From Microvirga pudoricolor (lineage in GTDB: Bacteria > Pseudomonadota > Alphaproteobacteria > Rhizobiales > Beijerinckiaceae): a DNA stretch of 64,000 nucleotides. The stretch's first letter is position 1. The number at the start of each line of letters is the position of its first letter. Made by a program: the position numbers and the translations under genes. Below, one piece after another: positions 44,176 to 52,984 of this stretch. The notes under the pieces are model-generated. The model was given only the letters and a program-made list of their open reading frames with translations, was not told where the DNA came from and made no database searches. The stretch spans positions 806,001-870,000 of the forward strand of contig NZ_JAFEMB010000001.1 in assembly GCF_016892705.1 (NCBI RefSeq). Reading direction: 5' to 3'.

Positions 44176-44199
44176 GCTCCTGGCCGTCTGGCCAGGAGC
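44176..44199 (+). terminator. Rho-independent terminator after DUF3597 gene
   Basis: GCTCCTGGCC and GGCCAGGAGC form a perfect ten-base stem with a GTCT loop, followed by a T-rich tract (TTGTCTGTGT). It starts 16 bases after the stop codon at 44160. Confidence 0.85.
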
Positions 44200-44262
44200 T
44201 TGTCTGTGTCGAGGGAGTCAGCCCAATCTTTTAAGCCCTCATGATCGAGGCCTTTTGTCACC

Positions 44263-46149
44263 TTACAAACCTGAGACGACCGGGGTTGCTGCGAGGCGGG
44301 TCTGTGAGGCCAACCGGATAGGGGCATTTACGGCTCCATATCCTTTGTAATCCCGACGCTCCACGATCTCGAAAAAAAATCCGCTCTCGAGGATTCCGGT
44401 ATAGACCTGGAAGTACTCGGAATCGCTTTCGCGATCGTAGAGGATGTTGGCCTCTCTGAGCTTTTTGACCTCACCGATCGAGAGGTCGGTTCTCACCTCA
44501 AGATCGTCATAGTAGTTATCTGGTATAGGCAGGAGTTCAACGCCATTCGCTTTCAAGCGCTCGACGGTGGTGACGATGTCGCCGGTCTCGAGGGCGACAT
44601 GCTGAACGCCAGACCCGAAAAGTTCACTGAGGAAGCGAGATGACAAGGTGCGCTGACTCTGAGACGCGTTGAGGATCAGGCGCAATGCGCCGTCACGGCT
44701 CTCGATCGCCTGACTTTGCACGACCCCACCCGGATCGATCACTGTCTGAGTCGGTGTCTTTCGCACGTCGAGAAGCGAGGAATAGAACAGGAGCCAGGTG
44801 AGCATTTCCTCATAATGCATCGACTGCGAGACGTGATCGAAGGATCTCAGTCCGGCCCCTGTGAAGTCGTCTGCTTCCACGGGCTCGAAATCGACATCCC
44901 AAAGCCGATCCAATCCGGTTCGTCGGTCAACGAAGTAAAGAAGACTGCCTCCGAGACCTCGGACCGCCGGGATATCCATCTCGCCAGGGCCGACCGGCTG
45001 CTGGAAAGGCTGATCCAGCAAAGCGATGGCACGGCTGACGGCTCCCGGTGCGTCATCGACGCGGAGCGCTAGGGCACAGACAGAGGTCCCATGCGTTATA
45101 TTGAACGAATGAGCGAAACCTTCTTTCTCCGCATTGACGACGATGTTGATGTCGCCCTGCCGCCAGCGTGTCACGGCCTTGGAACGATGACGACCGGCCT
45201 TCTGAAATCCGAGCCCGCTGATGGTCTGCTCGAATGACACCGCGCTGCGCTCGTCCACGGCGAATTCGAGAAACTCGATCCCCGAACAGACCGCTTTAGG
45301 TGGTAGTTCCGGAACACTGGGAAGAGGTGCTCCGGTGCGATGGCGCAGTTCGTCGAGCATGACGATGAGCGAGCGTTGCCCGTCGATGGCGACGCTACGG
45401 GCGGAACCGGCCCGGAAACGATCATTGAAGATCTCGAGGGACAAGAGGCCATCGAACTTAGTTGCATGGAGAGCATCCATGAACGCGTCGATGGGAAGGT
45501 CGCCCTGGCCTGGAAAACAGCGGTAATGACGGCTCCAAGAGAGATAGTCCATGTCGAGCTTCGGTGCGTCGGCCATCTGCACGAGGAATATTCTGTCGGC
45601 CGGGATAGAGCGAATGGCCGAGAGGTCCGTCCCACGGGCCAGGACATGAAAGGAATCCAGAACAAGCCCGACCGCCGGATGGCTGGCGCGCCGCACCACC
45701 TCCCAGGCATCGCGGTAATCGTGGATGTGCCGCCCCCAGGACAATGCCTCAAAGGCGACGCGCATGCCCCGCTTGGCGGCTCGCTCCCCAAGCTCGTGAA
45801 AGTCTGCGGCTGCACGTTCGATCCCGCCGAGCGAGTCCGGTGAGACGCTGCTACATACCATCAGCAGGTCACAGCCGAGTTCCTGCATGACATCGAACTT
45901 GCGCTCGGCCCTGGCGAAGACTTTGGACCGTTGCGGCTCCGGCATGCCCTCGAAATCGCGAAAAGGCTGGAATGTGACTGTCTCGAGACCAAGCCCCTCG
46001 ATCATGCGTCGCGCATCAGCAGGTGTTCCGTTGAAGGACAGAAGATCGTTCTCGAAAATCTCCACGCCCTTGAACTGCGCGGCCGCAATGGCTGCGATCT
46101 TCTCCGTAAGGGTCCCGCTCAGGCAAACGGTGGCAATGGCTGTGCGCAT
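44263..46149 (-). CDS. quiC: 3-dehydroshikimate dehydratase, fused to an HPPD-like domain
   Basis: 628 residues from ATG 46149 (MRTAIATVCLSGTLTEKIAA). The N-terminal half is a xylose-isomerase-like TIM barrel with the four metal ligands of QuiC/QsuB/AsbF enzymes: Glu in VAFEALSWG, Asp in VLDSFHVLA, Gln in LVQMADAP and Glu in LSLEIFND. The second half (from about residue 285) is a vicinal-oxygen-chelate domain like 4-hydroxyphenylpyruvate dioxygenase (GIEFLEFAVD, VQHVALETGDIVTTV, GFFFEIVERRDYKGYGAVNA). This fusion is the known quinate-pathway enzyme turning 3-dehydroshikimate into protocatechuate. Downstream of the paired GntR genes; pathway partners are at 50681 and 51136. Confidence 0.9.
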   Translation of the reverse strand: MRTAIATVCLSGTLTEKIAAIAAAQFKGVEIFENDLLSFNGTPADARRMIEGLGLETVTFQPFRDFEGMPEPQRSKVFARAERKFDVMQELGCDLLMVCSSVSPDSLGGIERAAADFHELGERAAKRGMRVAFEALSWGRHIHDYRDAWEVVRRASHPAVGLVLDSFHVLARGTDLSAIRSIPADRIFLVQMADAPKLDMDYLSWSRHYRCFPGQGDLPIDAFMDALHATKFDGLLSLEIFNDRFRAGSARSVAIDGQRSLIVMLDELRHRTGAPLPSVPELPPKAVCSGIEFLEFAVDERSAVSFEQTISGLGFQKAGRHRSKAVTRWRQGDINIVVNAEKEGFAHSFNITHGTSVCALALRVDDAPGAVSRAIALLDQPFQQPVGPGEMDIPAVRGLGGSLLYFVDRRTGLDRLWDVDFEPVEADDFTGAGLRSFDHVSQSMHYEEMLTWLLFYSSLLDVRKTPTQTVIDPGGVVQSQAIESRDGALRLILNASQSQRTLSSRFLSELFGSGVQHVALETGDIVTTVERLKANGVELLPIPDNYYDDLEVRTDLSIGEVKKLREANILYDRESDSEYFQVYTGILESGFFFEIVERRDYKGYGAVNAPIRLASQTRLAATPVVSGL

Positions 46150-46214
46150 GATCGTCGATCCACTTTCTCTCAAAGGCGTGGGAGCGAGACGCCCGATGAG
46201 CGCGCTCCTTCCGT

Positions 46215-46895
46215 TCAGGTGATCGTGCCCGTCGCAAGCGCATGCTCGACGCCACCGGCCACATGGTGGGTTAGAATCTCGCAGGCACGGGTGGCGTCGC
46301 GGGCAAGAGCGCATTCGAGAAGAAGAGCATGCTCCCTCGCGGCGACCTCGCCGCGATAGCTCAGGGCAATCATCTGGTAGCGCAGATACTTGTCGAAGAC
46401 GGATGCGTGGTTGTCGATCAGCATCCTCGATCCGCAGGCCGATATGAGAGCCTGGTGGAATTGCCAATCATACCGCTTCCACTCCTCGGTGTGGCTTCTG
46501 TCCCCGTCGGCCATCTGGCCTTCCATTCGGGCCAGGCGGTGATGGGCTGCGACGACACGTCCTTCCCAATCCATATCGCCGGCCCGAAACGATTGCTCGA
46601 GGGCGCGGCATTCGAGGAGTTGACGCAGGGCTGCGATCTCCCGCAGGTTCGAAATGGAGACAGGCGCCACCTCGAAGCCTTTCTGGCCTTCGGCCGCGAC
46701 GAGCCGCTCGGAGTGAAGGCGGTTCAGGATCTCTCTGAGCGTGCTGACGCTCGCCCCATAATCCGCCTTCAGGCGTTCGAGCTTCAGCTTCTTGCCGGGC
46801 GGAAGACGGCCGAAGATGATGTCGGCCCGGATCCTCTGGTAGGCGCTCTCGCCGACCGTCGAGGGCGGAGCGGTGGCCTGCAGATCGCCGGTCAT
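46215..46895 (-). CDS. GntR regulator, FCD type (paralogue A)
   Basis: 226 residues from ATG 46895, which overlaps the stop of the neighbouring GntR gene (ATGA). Winged HTH: AYQRIRADIIFGRLPPGKKL, YGASVSTLREILNRL, LVAAEGQKGFEVAPVS. The FCD ligand domain has its metal/acid site in YDWQFHQALISACGS and later EHALLLECALARD and HVAGGVEHALATG. It is clearly homologous along its whole length to the protein at 46892. Likely senses a quinate-pathway intermediate and controls the TRAP and quiC genes. Confidence 0.92.
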   Translation of the reverse strand: MTGDLQATAPPSTVGESAYQRIRADIIFGRLPPGKKLKLERLKADYGASVSTLREILNRLHSERLVAAEGQKGFEVAPVSISNLREIAALRQLLECRALEQSFRAGDMDWEGRVVAAHHRLARMEGQMADGDRSHTEEWKRYDWQFHQALISACGSRMLIDNHASVFDKYLRYQMIALSYRGEVAAREHALLLECALARDATRACEILTHHVAGGVEHALATGTIT

Positions 46896-47560
46896 GTCAG
46901 CGCTCCGCTCTCGAGCGTGTAGGCCACGCATCCGTTGACGTGCTGTGTGAGCAGCCGGCAGGCTTCCTCGGCGTTGCGGGTCAAGGCGCAGTTCAGCAGC
47001 ACGCGATGCTCCTCGGCCGCGATCTCTCCACGAAACACGACAGCCACCATCTGGTAGCGCAGATATTGGTCGAAAACGCCGCCATAGAGATCGAGCAAGG
47101 TCTGAGAACCGCAGGCCTCGATCAGGCACTGGTGGAACTCCCGGTCGTACCGCTTCCAAAGTTCCGTGCCGGCCTGGTCCCCGGCAAGCATTCGCCGCTC
47201 CATGAAGGAGAGCTTGTGATGGGCGGCCACGACGCGGCTCTCCCATTCCAGATCCCCCGCCGCGAAGGAGAGGGACAGAGCATAGGTTTCCAGGAGGAGC
47301 CTCATCGCGGCGACATCCTCAAACCCCGCTGGCGAAACGGGGGCGGCCCGGAAGCCCCGCTGCCCCTCCGCGATGACGAGGCCCTCCGACGACAGCCGGC
47401 TCAGGATCTCCCGCAACGTGCTGACGCTCGTGCCATATTCGCCGGACATCCGGTCGAGCCTGAGGCGCGCTCCCGGCGCCAGGCGACCGAACACGAGATC
47501 GGTCCGGATCCGATCATAGGCCCGATCCGCAATGGATGTCGCCAGCAACTCGATGCTCAT
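46892..47560 (-). CDS. GntR regulator, FCD type (paralogue B)
   Basis: 222 residues from ATG 47560 (MSIELLATSIADRAYDRIRT, GGAG upstream). HTH TSVSTLREILSRLSSEGLV, FCD domain with YDREFHQCLIEACGSQTLLD and EHRVLLNCALTRNAEEACRL. Shares blocks such as WKRYD, VVAAHHKL and KYLRYQM/QYLRYQM with its neighbour, pointing to tandem duplication. First gene of the run gntR-gntR-quiC and divergent from the TRAP operon, so both regulators can act on the 195-base region between. Confidence 0.92.
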   Translation of the reverse strand: MSIELLATSIADRAYDRIRTDLVFGRLAPGARLRLDRMSGEYGTSVSTLREILSRLSSEGLVIAEGQRGFRAAPVSPAGFEDVAAMRLLLETYALSLSFAAGDLEWESRVVAAHHKLSFMERRMLAGDQAGTELWKRYDREFHQCLIEACGSQTLLDLYGGVFDQYLRYQMVAVVFRGEIAAEEHRVLLNCALTRNAEEACRLLTQHVNGCVAYTLESGALT

Positions 47561-47640
47561 CTGCTCTCCACGACCCGAAGGTCCCCGGAACTTAAGGTTT
47601 GCCCGACCCTTCGCCAATCCGCCATGCCTTAAGAAATATG

Positions 47641-47688
47641 TTTAAATCCAAAATATCAGATGATTTCAATAATGACTATTGATTTAAA
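47641..47688. promoter_or_regulatory. nested inverted repeats, probable GntR operator region
   Basis: TTTAAATC at 47641-47648 and GATTTAAA at 47681-47688 are exact inverted repeats 32 bases apart. A tighter pair CAATA/TATTG at 47667-47681 ends at the right arm. They lie in the AT-rich gap between the divergent GntR genes and dctP, about 80 bases from either start codon. Confidence 0.5.
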
Positions 47689-47754
47689 GATTGTCGGAGC
47701 CGATAGTGCACCTAAGACGCAGCGGACTGCGCGGCACGACAAGGAGAGGAACTC

Positions 47755-48747
47755 ATGGCATTTGAAATCAATCGCCGCTTTCTGGTGGCGGCAGGCGCGG
47801 CTTTGCTGGCGTGGAGCGCGGCGGGGCCGACCGCAGCCCAATCTCCTGCGAACCTCCGGTTCTCGGCAGTGTTTTCGGAGCAGGACATCCGGGCTGAGAT
47901 GATGAAGCGGTTCGGCGAGGAGGTTAAGGCTCAGGGCTTCAACCTTCAGCCCTATTACGGCGGCAACCTGTTCAAGCAGGGCACCGAGCTCGTTGCCATG
48001 CAGCGCGGCAACCTGGAGATGGGAAACATTGCCCCGCAGGACATCTCAAACCAGATCCCAGGCTGGTCCATCGTCACCTCCGCCTATCTGTTCCGCGACG
48101 CCGATCACTTGAAGAAGGTGTTTGCCAGCGACGTCGGGCAGCAGCTCAAGAAGATGGCATCGGACCAGTTGGGCATTCATATCCTCGGCGCAACCTATTT
48201 CGGAGCCCGTCAGGTTGGGCTGAAGCCTACCAAGAAGATCAACACGCCGGACGACATGGCCGGGATCAAGCTTCGCATGCCCGGCGGGGATGCTTGGCAG
48301 TTCCTGGGGCAGGCGATCGGCGCGAACCCGACGCCGATGGCCTATGCGGAGGTCTATACCGGCTTGCAGACGGGCGCGATCGACGGACAGGACAATCCGC
48401 TCCCAAACGTACAGAACATGAAGTTTTACGAGGTGATGTCGCAGGTGGCCCTGACCTCTCATCTGGTCGGTTTCGATCTGCTGGCCGTCTCCAATAAGGT
48501 CTGGAACGCCATGTCGCCGGAGAAACAAGCCGCCTTTCAAGCTGCGGCCGACAAGGCGATCGAATGGAGCACCCAGGAACACCTGAAGAAGGAGGCCGAA
48601 CTCGTCAGCTTCCTCAAGGAGAAGGGTCTCAACGTCTACACGCCTGACCTGAAGGCCTTCCGCGAATTCGCCCAGAAGAAATATCTCGCGTCGGATCTGG
48701 CAAAGGCCTGGACGCCCGGCATGCTGGACAAGATCAACGCCCTGTAG
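47755..48747 (+). CDS. dctP: TRAP transporter binding protein
   Basis: 330 residues, GAGAGG before ATG 47755. Signal peptide with Arg-Arg near the start (NRRFLVAAGAALLAWSAAGP) and cleavage after TAAQ. DctP features: GNLFKQGTELVAMQRGNLEM, the conserved Arg region GIKLRMPGGDAWQFLGQAIG, and AEVYTGLQTGAIDGQDNPLP at about residue 200. That Arg normally binds the ligand's carboxylate. Its neighbours suggest quinate, shikimate or 3-dehydroshikimate as ligand. First gene of the plus-strand operon that runs to 52038. Confidence 0.92.
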   Translation: MAFEINRRFLVAAGAALLAWSAAGPTAAQSPANLRFSAVFSEQDIRAEMMKRFGEEVKAQGFNLQPYYGGNLFKQGTELVAMQRGNLEMGNIAPQDISNQIPGWSIVTSAYLFRDADHLKKVFASDVGQQLKKMASDQLGIHILGATYFGARQVGLKPTKKINTPDDMAGIKLRMPGGDAWQFLGQAIGANPTPMAYAEVYTGLQTGAIDGQDNPLPNVQNMKFYEVMSQVALTSHLVGFDLLAVSNKVWNAMSPEKQAAFQAAADKAIEWSTQEHLKKEAELVSFLKEKGLNVYTPDLKAFREFAQKKYLASDLAKAWTPGMLDKINAL

Positions 48748-48760
48748 CGCCTTTCCGATG

Positions 48761-48787
48761 GCCGCCGGACATGAAAGCTCCGGCGGC
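48761..48787 (+). other. intercistronic hairpin after dctP
   Basis: GCCGCCGGA and TCCGGCGGC form a perfect nine-base stem with a nine-base loop, 14 bases after the dctP stop. No T-run follows, so it is probably an mRNA-stabilising or partial-termination structure that raises binding-protein output over the membrane subunits. Confidence 0.6.
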
Positions 48788-48835
48788 TGTCCGCATCCTG
48801 ATCGCCCATTCGAGTAATATGAGGGATGGATCCCC

Positions 48836-49354
48836 ATGACCGCAGGGTTGAGAGCTGCCGGCTCGTGGCTGGCTCGACGGGCTGAGAACGTCGCGGCCGC
48901 CATGCTGGCAGCGATGTTTCTGGCTTTCCTCCTCCAAATCGTCTTTCGCTATGTACTCGGCCTGCCCATCGGCTGGACGCATGAGGCGAGCGCGATCCTT
49001 TGGATATGGCTCGTTTTGTGGGGAGCAGCCGTCGTCGTCACCGAGAAGGAAGAGATCCGCTTCGACATCATCTACGGATCGGTCGGGCCCAGAGCCCGAC
49101 GGGTGATGTGCGTCATCACGGCCGTGGCGCTGGTCACGCTCTATGCCATCTCGTTTCCATCAGTTCTGGACTACGTCACCTTCATGAAAGTGGAGAGGAC
49201 CAGCTATCTGAAGATCCGCTTCGACTGGTTGTTCTCGATCTATATCATCTTCGTGGTGGCCAGCATCGTTCGATACATCTGGCTCGGCTGGCAGGCCCTA
49301 CGAGGCGTGGCACCGGAGGAGTTCGATCCCACCAAGGCGAGTTCCGGCGTATGA
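48836..49354 (+). CDS. dctQ: TRAP transporter small membrane subunit
   Basis: 172 residues with four membrane helices expected (VAAAMLAAMFLAFLLQIVFR, ASAILWIWLVLWGAAVVVTE, VMCVITAVALVTLYAISF, WLFSIYIIFVVASIVRYIW). The motif WTHEASAILWIWLVLWGAAV is typical of DctQ. The stop overlaps the dctM start (ATGA). It pairs with DctM in the inner membrane. Confidence 0.92.
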   Translation: MTAGLRAAGSWLARRAENVAAAMLAAMFLAFLLQIVFRYVLGLPIGWTHEASAILWIWLVLWGAAVVVTEKEEIRFDIIYGSVGPRARRVMCVITAVALVTLYAISFPSVLDYVTFMKVERTSYLKIRFDWLFSIYIIFVVASIVRYIWLGWQALRGVAPEEFDPTKASSGV

Positions 49355-50652
49355 ACCTCACAAGCCCCTTCTCGCTCGCCATCGTCGCGATCACGCTTCT
49401 GGCCTTTCTTGGGCTGCCCATCGGTCACGCCATGATCGCGGGCTCCATCCTGTATCTGTTCCTGGCCGGCCTGGACATGGGAACCGCTGCCGAGCAGCTT
49501 TTGAACGGGATGTATTCCAATTACATCATCCTGTCCGTGCCTTTGTTCATTCTGGCTGCCGAATTCATGAATATTGGCAGCATGACCGACAGGCTCATGG
49601 CCTTCTGCAACGCGCTGGTCGGGCGCTTCCGCGGGGGATTGGCCCACGTCAACATCCTGCAGAGCATCATCTTCGCAGGCATGTCCGGTTCGGCGATCGC
49701 CGATGCCGCCGGAACGGGGCGCATGATGCAGGTCATGATGACCCGTGACGGTCGCTACCCGGCCAGCTATGCTGCAGCCTTGACGGCCGTCTCTTCCGTC
49801 ATCGGGCCCATCATCCCGCCTTCGATCCCGATGGTGCTCTACGCTCTCGTCTCCGACGCCTCGATTGGATTCTTATTCCTGGGCGGCGTGATCCCAGGGC
49901 TGCTAATGGCCTTGAGCCAGATGATCATCGTCTTCGTCACGGCGCGCCGCAGGAACTTCCCGGTCGAGAAACCGGTCCCCTTGCGCGAACTCCCGCGGAT
50001 CACGTGGGCGGCGTTCCCGTCTCTGATGATGCCGGTCGTGCTCCTCGGAGGGATTTACAGCGGCGTGATGACACCGACCGAGGCTGCCGCGGTGGCAGCG
50101 GCCTATGCGCTCATCATCTCGGCTGGCCTTTATCGCAGCGTGAGCTGGCGTGCCTTCTATCAGTCGCTGGCCGTCAGCGCCCGCACGACCGCATCGATCG
50201 GCATGCTGATAGCCGGTGCGCTTGTGTTCAATTATGTCGTCACGGTCGAGAACATCCCCGAGGGCGTCAAGGCTCTGCTCGCAAGCTGGAACCTATCTCC
50301 CGTCGGCTTTCTCATCCTCGTCAATATCCTGCTTCTCCTGCTGGGTTGCGTGTTGGAGGGAACGGCGATCCTGCTCATCGTGGTCCCGGTTTTCGTTCCA
50401 ACCGCCCAGGCCCTCGGCATCGATCTCGTGCATTTCGGCGTCGTGGTGGTGGTGAACATCATGATCGGCCTGATCACGCCGCCTTACGGCCTGCTTCTTT
50501 TCATCATGGCGAACATTTCAGGGGAGCCCCTGCGGTACATCGTCCGCGATACGCTTCCCTTTCTCTTCGCCATGATCGTCGCTCTCGCAATTCTCACCTT
50601 CGTGCCTGAAACCGTTCTCTGGCTCCCGCGCCTTTTCGGCTACCAGGGATGA
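49351..50652 (+). CDS. dctM: TRAP transporter large membrane subunit
   Basis: 433 residues from ATG 49351, overlapping the dctQ stop. About twelve helices. Conserved segments are FLGLPIGHAMIAGSILYLFL, VPLFILAAEFMNIGSMTDRL, FAGMSGSAIADAAGTGRMM, VIGPIIPPSIPMVLYALVSD and GLITPPYGLLLFIMANISGE, all as in DctM. It forms the sodium-driven transport channel for the solute bound by DctP. Confidence 0.95.
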   Translation: MNLTSPFSLAIVAITLLAFLGLPIGHAMIAGSILYLFLAGLDMGTAAEQLLNGMYSNYIILSVPLFILAAEFMNIGSMTDRLMAFCNALVGRFRGGLAHVNILQSIIFAGMSGSAIADAAGTGRMMQVMMTRDGRYPASYAAALTAVSSVIGPIIPPSIPMVLYALVSDASIGFLFLGGVIPGLLMALSQMIIVFVTARRRNFPVEKPVPLRELPRITWAAFPSLMMPVVLLGGIYSGVMTPTEAAAVAAAYALIISAGLYRSVSWRAFYQSLAVSARTTASIGMLIAGALVFNYVVTVENIPEGVKALLASWNLSPVGFLILVNILLLLLGCVLEGTAILLIVVPVFVPTAQALGIDLVHFGVVVVVNIMIGLITPPYGLLLFIMANISGEPLRYIVRDTLPFLFAMIVALAILTFVPETVLWLPRLFGYQG

Positions 50653-50680
50653 TCGGTTCTACCGTAAAAGAAACGACGTC

Positions 50681-51130
50681 ATGAGTGCCTCGATCTACAT
50701 TCTCAATGGTCCCAATCTCAATCGCCTCGGAACACGCGAGCCAGAGATTTACGGTCGCACCACTCTGACGGAGGTCGAGGCGGCCTGCCGGGAGGCCGCC
50801 GCTGGCCGGACCGTGGTCTTTCGTCAATCCAACAGGGAGTATGAGATCATCGAGTGGGTGCATGAGGCCATCGATGAAGGTAGCGGAATCATCATCAATC
50901 CAGCCGCTTTCACGTTCACATCCATGGCCATCATGGATGCGTTGAAGATGTTTCAAGGACCCATCATCGAGTTGCACATCTCGAACATTCACAAGCGTGA
51001 GCCAATCTATCACAAATCCTACGTGTCGCCGGTTGCAACGGCCGTCATCGCAGGTCTCGGCACCAGCGGCTACGCCATCGCGGTTCGGGCGCTGCTCGAC
51101 ATGATCGGCGCCGCTCCGTCAAAGACCTGA
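50681..51130 (+). CDS. type II 3-dehydroquinate dehydratase-like protein
   Basis: 149 residues, the normal AroQ length. Present: NGPNLNRLGTREPEIYG with the active Asn, Arg and catalytic Tyr, and IIELHISNIHKRE with Glu and catalytic His. Changed: the usual NPxxxTHTS His is Phe (NPAAFTFTS), and the second substrate Arg after the SNxHxREE segment is Tyr (REPIYHKS). In this cluster it should interconvert 3-dehydroquinate and 3-dehydroshikimate, the step between QsuD-type oxidation and QuiC. The altered residues could mean weaker or different specificity. It follows dctM by 28 bases. Confidence 0.82.
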   Translation: MSASIYILNGPNLNRLGTREPEIYGRTTLTEVEAACREAAAGRTVVFRQSNREYEIIEWVHEAIDEGSGIIINPAAFTFTSMAIMDALKMFQGPIIELHISNIHKREPIYHKSYVSPVATAVIAGLGTSGYAIAVRALLDMIGAAPSKT

Positions 51131-51135
51131 TCCCC

Positions 51136-52038
51136 GTGTCTCGAGGGCACTCTCCCGGCTTCAGATCCTCAGCCTACAAAGCTTCCGACATGTGGGACGC
51201 GCCCTCTGTTCTGGTCGGGTTGGTCGGCGCCGGCATCCAGGCGTCGCGGACGCCCGCGCTGCATGAGCGCGAAGGTGCCGCGCTGGGCCTGCGTTACATC
51301 TATAAGCTGATCGATCTGGAATCGCTGGGACTTCATGCCAATGCGCTGCCGGATATTCTCGCGGCCGCACAGCGGCTCGGTTTTTCCGGCCTGAACGTTA
51401 CCCATCCCTGCAAGCAGTCGATCATACCCCTGCTCGATGCCTTATCGCCTGACGCGGCAAATCTGGGTGCGGTCAATACGGTGGTGCTGACGGACGGTCG
51501 GCGCGTAGGACACAATACCGACTGGTGGGGCTTTGCTGAATCCTTCCGGCGTGATTTGCCGGATGTGCGCCGCGACCGCGTGGTTCAATTCGGCGCTGGC
51601 GGCGCCGGCGCCGCCGTCGCTCACGCTCTCCTGACGCTCGGTGTGGGCGAAGTTGTCATCATCGATACCGACTCCGGTCGCGCCAGGAACCTTGTAGAGG
51701 CCTTGCGCGGGCGCTTCAGCCGAGCCCGCGCATCGACAGATGTTTCTGTCGTGGAGGCTCTGAGGGCGGCCGACGGCCTCGTCAACACGACGCCGCTCGG
51801 CATGACGAAACATCCAGGCATGGCCCTGTCGGCCGACCTTCTGCGCCCGGATCTCTGGGTTGCCGACATCGTCTATTTTCCCCTGGAAACGGAGTTGCTT
51901 CGCGTGGCCCGCGCCCGAGGCTGCCGCACCATGTCCGGAGGCGGCATGGCGGTTTTCCAAGCCGTCGGGGCTTTCAGGCTCTTTACAGGCCGTGAGCCGG
52001 ATGCGGATCGCATGCTCGCGCACTTCAGGGATATGTAA
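51136..52038 (+). CDS. quinate/shikimate dehydrogenase, QsuD-like
   Basis: 300 residues if GTG 51136 is used; ATG 51190 (MWDAPSVLVGLVGAG) is an equally good start. AroE fold: catalytic Lys in GLNVTHPCKQSIIPLLD, Asp in GHNTDWWGFAESF, nucleotide loop QFGAGGAGAAVAHALLT, and an Asp at the end of the next strand (VVIIDTDSGRARNL), which favours NAD over NADP. The stretches SRTPALHEREGAALG and WVADIVYFPLETELLRVARA with FQAVGAFRLFTG resemble Corynebacterium QsuD more than biosynthetic AroE. It would oxidise quinate or shikimate to the dehydro acids. Confidence 0.87.
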   Translation: MSRGHSPGFRSSAYKASDMWDAPSVLVGLVGAGIQASRTPALHEREGAALGLRYIYKLIDLESLGLHANALPDILAAAQRLGFSGLNVTHPCKQSIIPLLDALSPDAANLGAVNTVVLTDGRRVGHNTDWWGFAESFRRDLPDVRRDRVVQFGAGGAGAAVAHALLTLGVGEVVIIDTDSGRARNLVEALRGRFSRARASTDVSVVEALRAADGLVNTTPLGMTKHPGMALSADLLRPDLWVADIVYFPLETELLRVARARGCRTMSGGGMAVFQAVGAFRLFTGREPDADRMLAHFRDM

Positions 52039-52087
52039 CTCCAGGGGACAGAGGCCATCCCACAAAGCGGGAGAGGCCGCCCGGAGG

Positions 52088-52984
52088 TCAGGCTCTCAGT
52101 TGGGACACCGAAACGTGCATGCTGCCGCTCAATGCGTCGCCGGAGTTCAGTTCGACGAGGTCGCCAAAGCTGGCGAGCTTGGCCTGGTTATGCACATTCG
52201 GAACATGACTGACGGGCTCGATGCAGACGGCATCGCCTCCGGGTGGCACATAGACATGGAGGTTCGAGAACGCATCCGTCGCGCACAGGCTCACCCGTAT
52301 CCCGGCTCCGGGTCGCTCCAGTACGACACGGCGCGGTTCCCAACCGGCATAGTGACCGTCGAAGTCCTCGAGCCCGTCCAGGAGCGCTCCGGCCGCAAAC
52401 GGTGGTCCCGAGTGACTGGAGATGAAGCGGGACGGCAGATGGCGCTCTTCAGCCTGCGACAGGGAGGACGCGTGGAATTGAAGGCTCGCAGCCTCCTCGC
52501 GCACGAAGTAGGGGTGCAGCCCCAGTCCGAAGGGCATCCTGTCGCCGCGGTTCAGGATGGTCAACTGAACGGACACGCCTGACGGGTCGAGCTTGATCGC
52601 CTGGACGAGATCGTAGGAAAAGACATCGTGCCGGCACCGATGAAGGAGACGCAGGCTCGAATCGGTCTGCGAGATCCGTTCGAATCGCTCGAACCGGGAC
52701 AGTCCGTGGATAGCGACATTCTCGTCCGGGCGGTTGACAGGAAGCCGATGCGTGCGTCCTCCGAAAGCGAAGATTCCGCCGTCGATGCGGTTGGCGAATG
52801 GAGCCATCGGAAAGCATCCCACGGGCGATGGCGCATGGGGCACGAGTTGATCGTCGCTGCAGGATCGCAAAATGGAAACCGCGCGCCCTGCCTCGTCGAT
52901 CCAATCCAGGCCCGTGATGTTGGCGCCGAAATCAGGCGCAACGGACAGGCGGAAACCTTGGGCTGAAAGGTTGACCTGGGTCAC
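52088..52984 (-). CDS. aldose 1-epimerase family protein
   Basis: 298 residues from GTG 52984, overlapping the stop of the uronate dehydrogenase gene. GalM fold: FPMAPFANRIDGGIFAFGGR near residue 60 (conserved Asn-Arg), the first active His in NVAIHGLSRFERF, the second in LGLHPYF, and CIEPVSHVPNVHNQ with the catalytic Glu. It speeds anomer interconversion of the sugar or uronic acid so that the dehydrogenase gets the right form. Last gene of the uronate operon. Confidence 0.9.
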   Translation of the reverse strand: MTQVNLSAQGFRLSVAPDFGANITGLDWIDEAGRAVSILRSCSDDQLVPHAPSPVGCFPMAPFANRIDGGIFAFGGRTHRLPVNRPDENVAIHGLSRFERFERISQTDSSLRLLHRCRHDVFSYDLVQAIKLDPSGVSVQLTILNRGDRMPFGLGLHPYFVREEAASLQFHASSLSQAEERHLPSRFISSHSGPPFAAGALLDGLEDFDGHYAGWEPRRVVLERPGAGIRVSLCATDAFSNLHVYVPPGGDAVCIEPVSHVPNVHNQAKLASFGDLVELNSGDALSGSMHVSVSQLRA

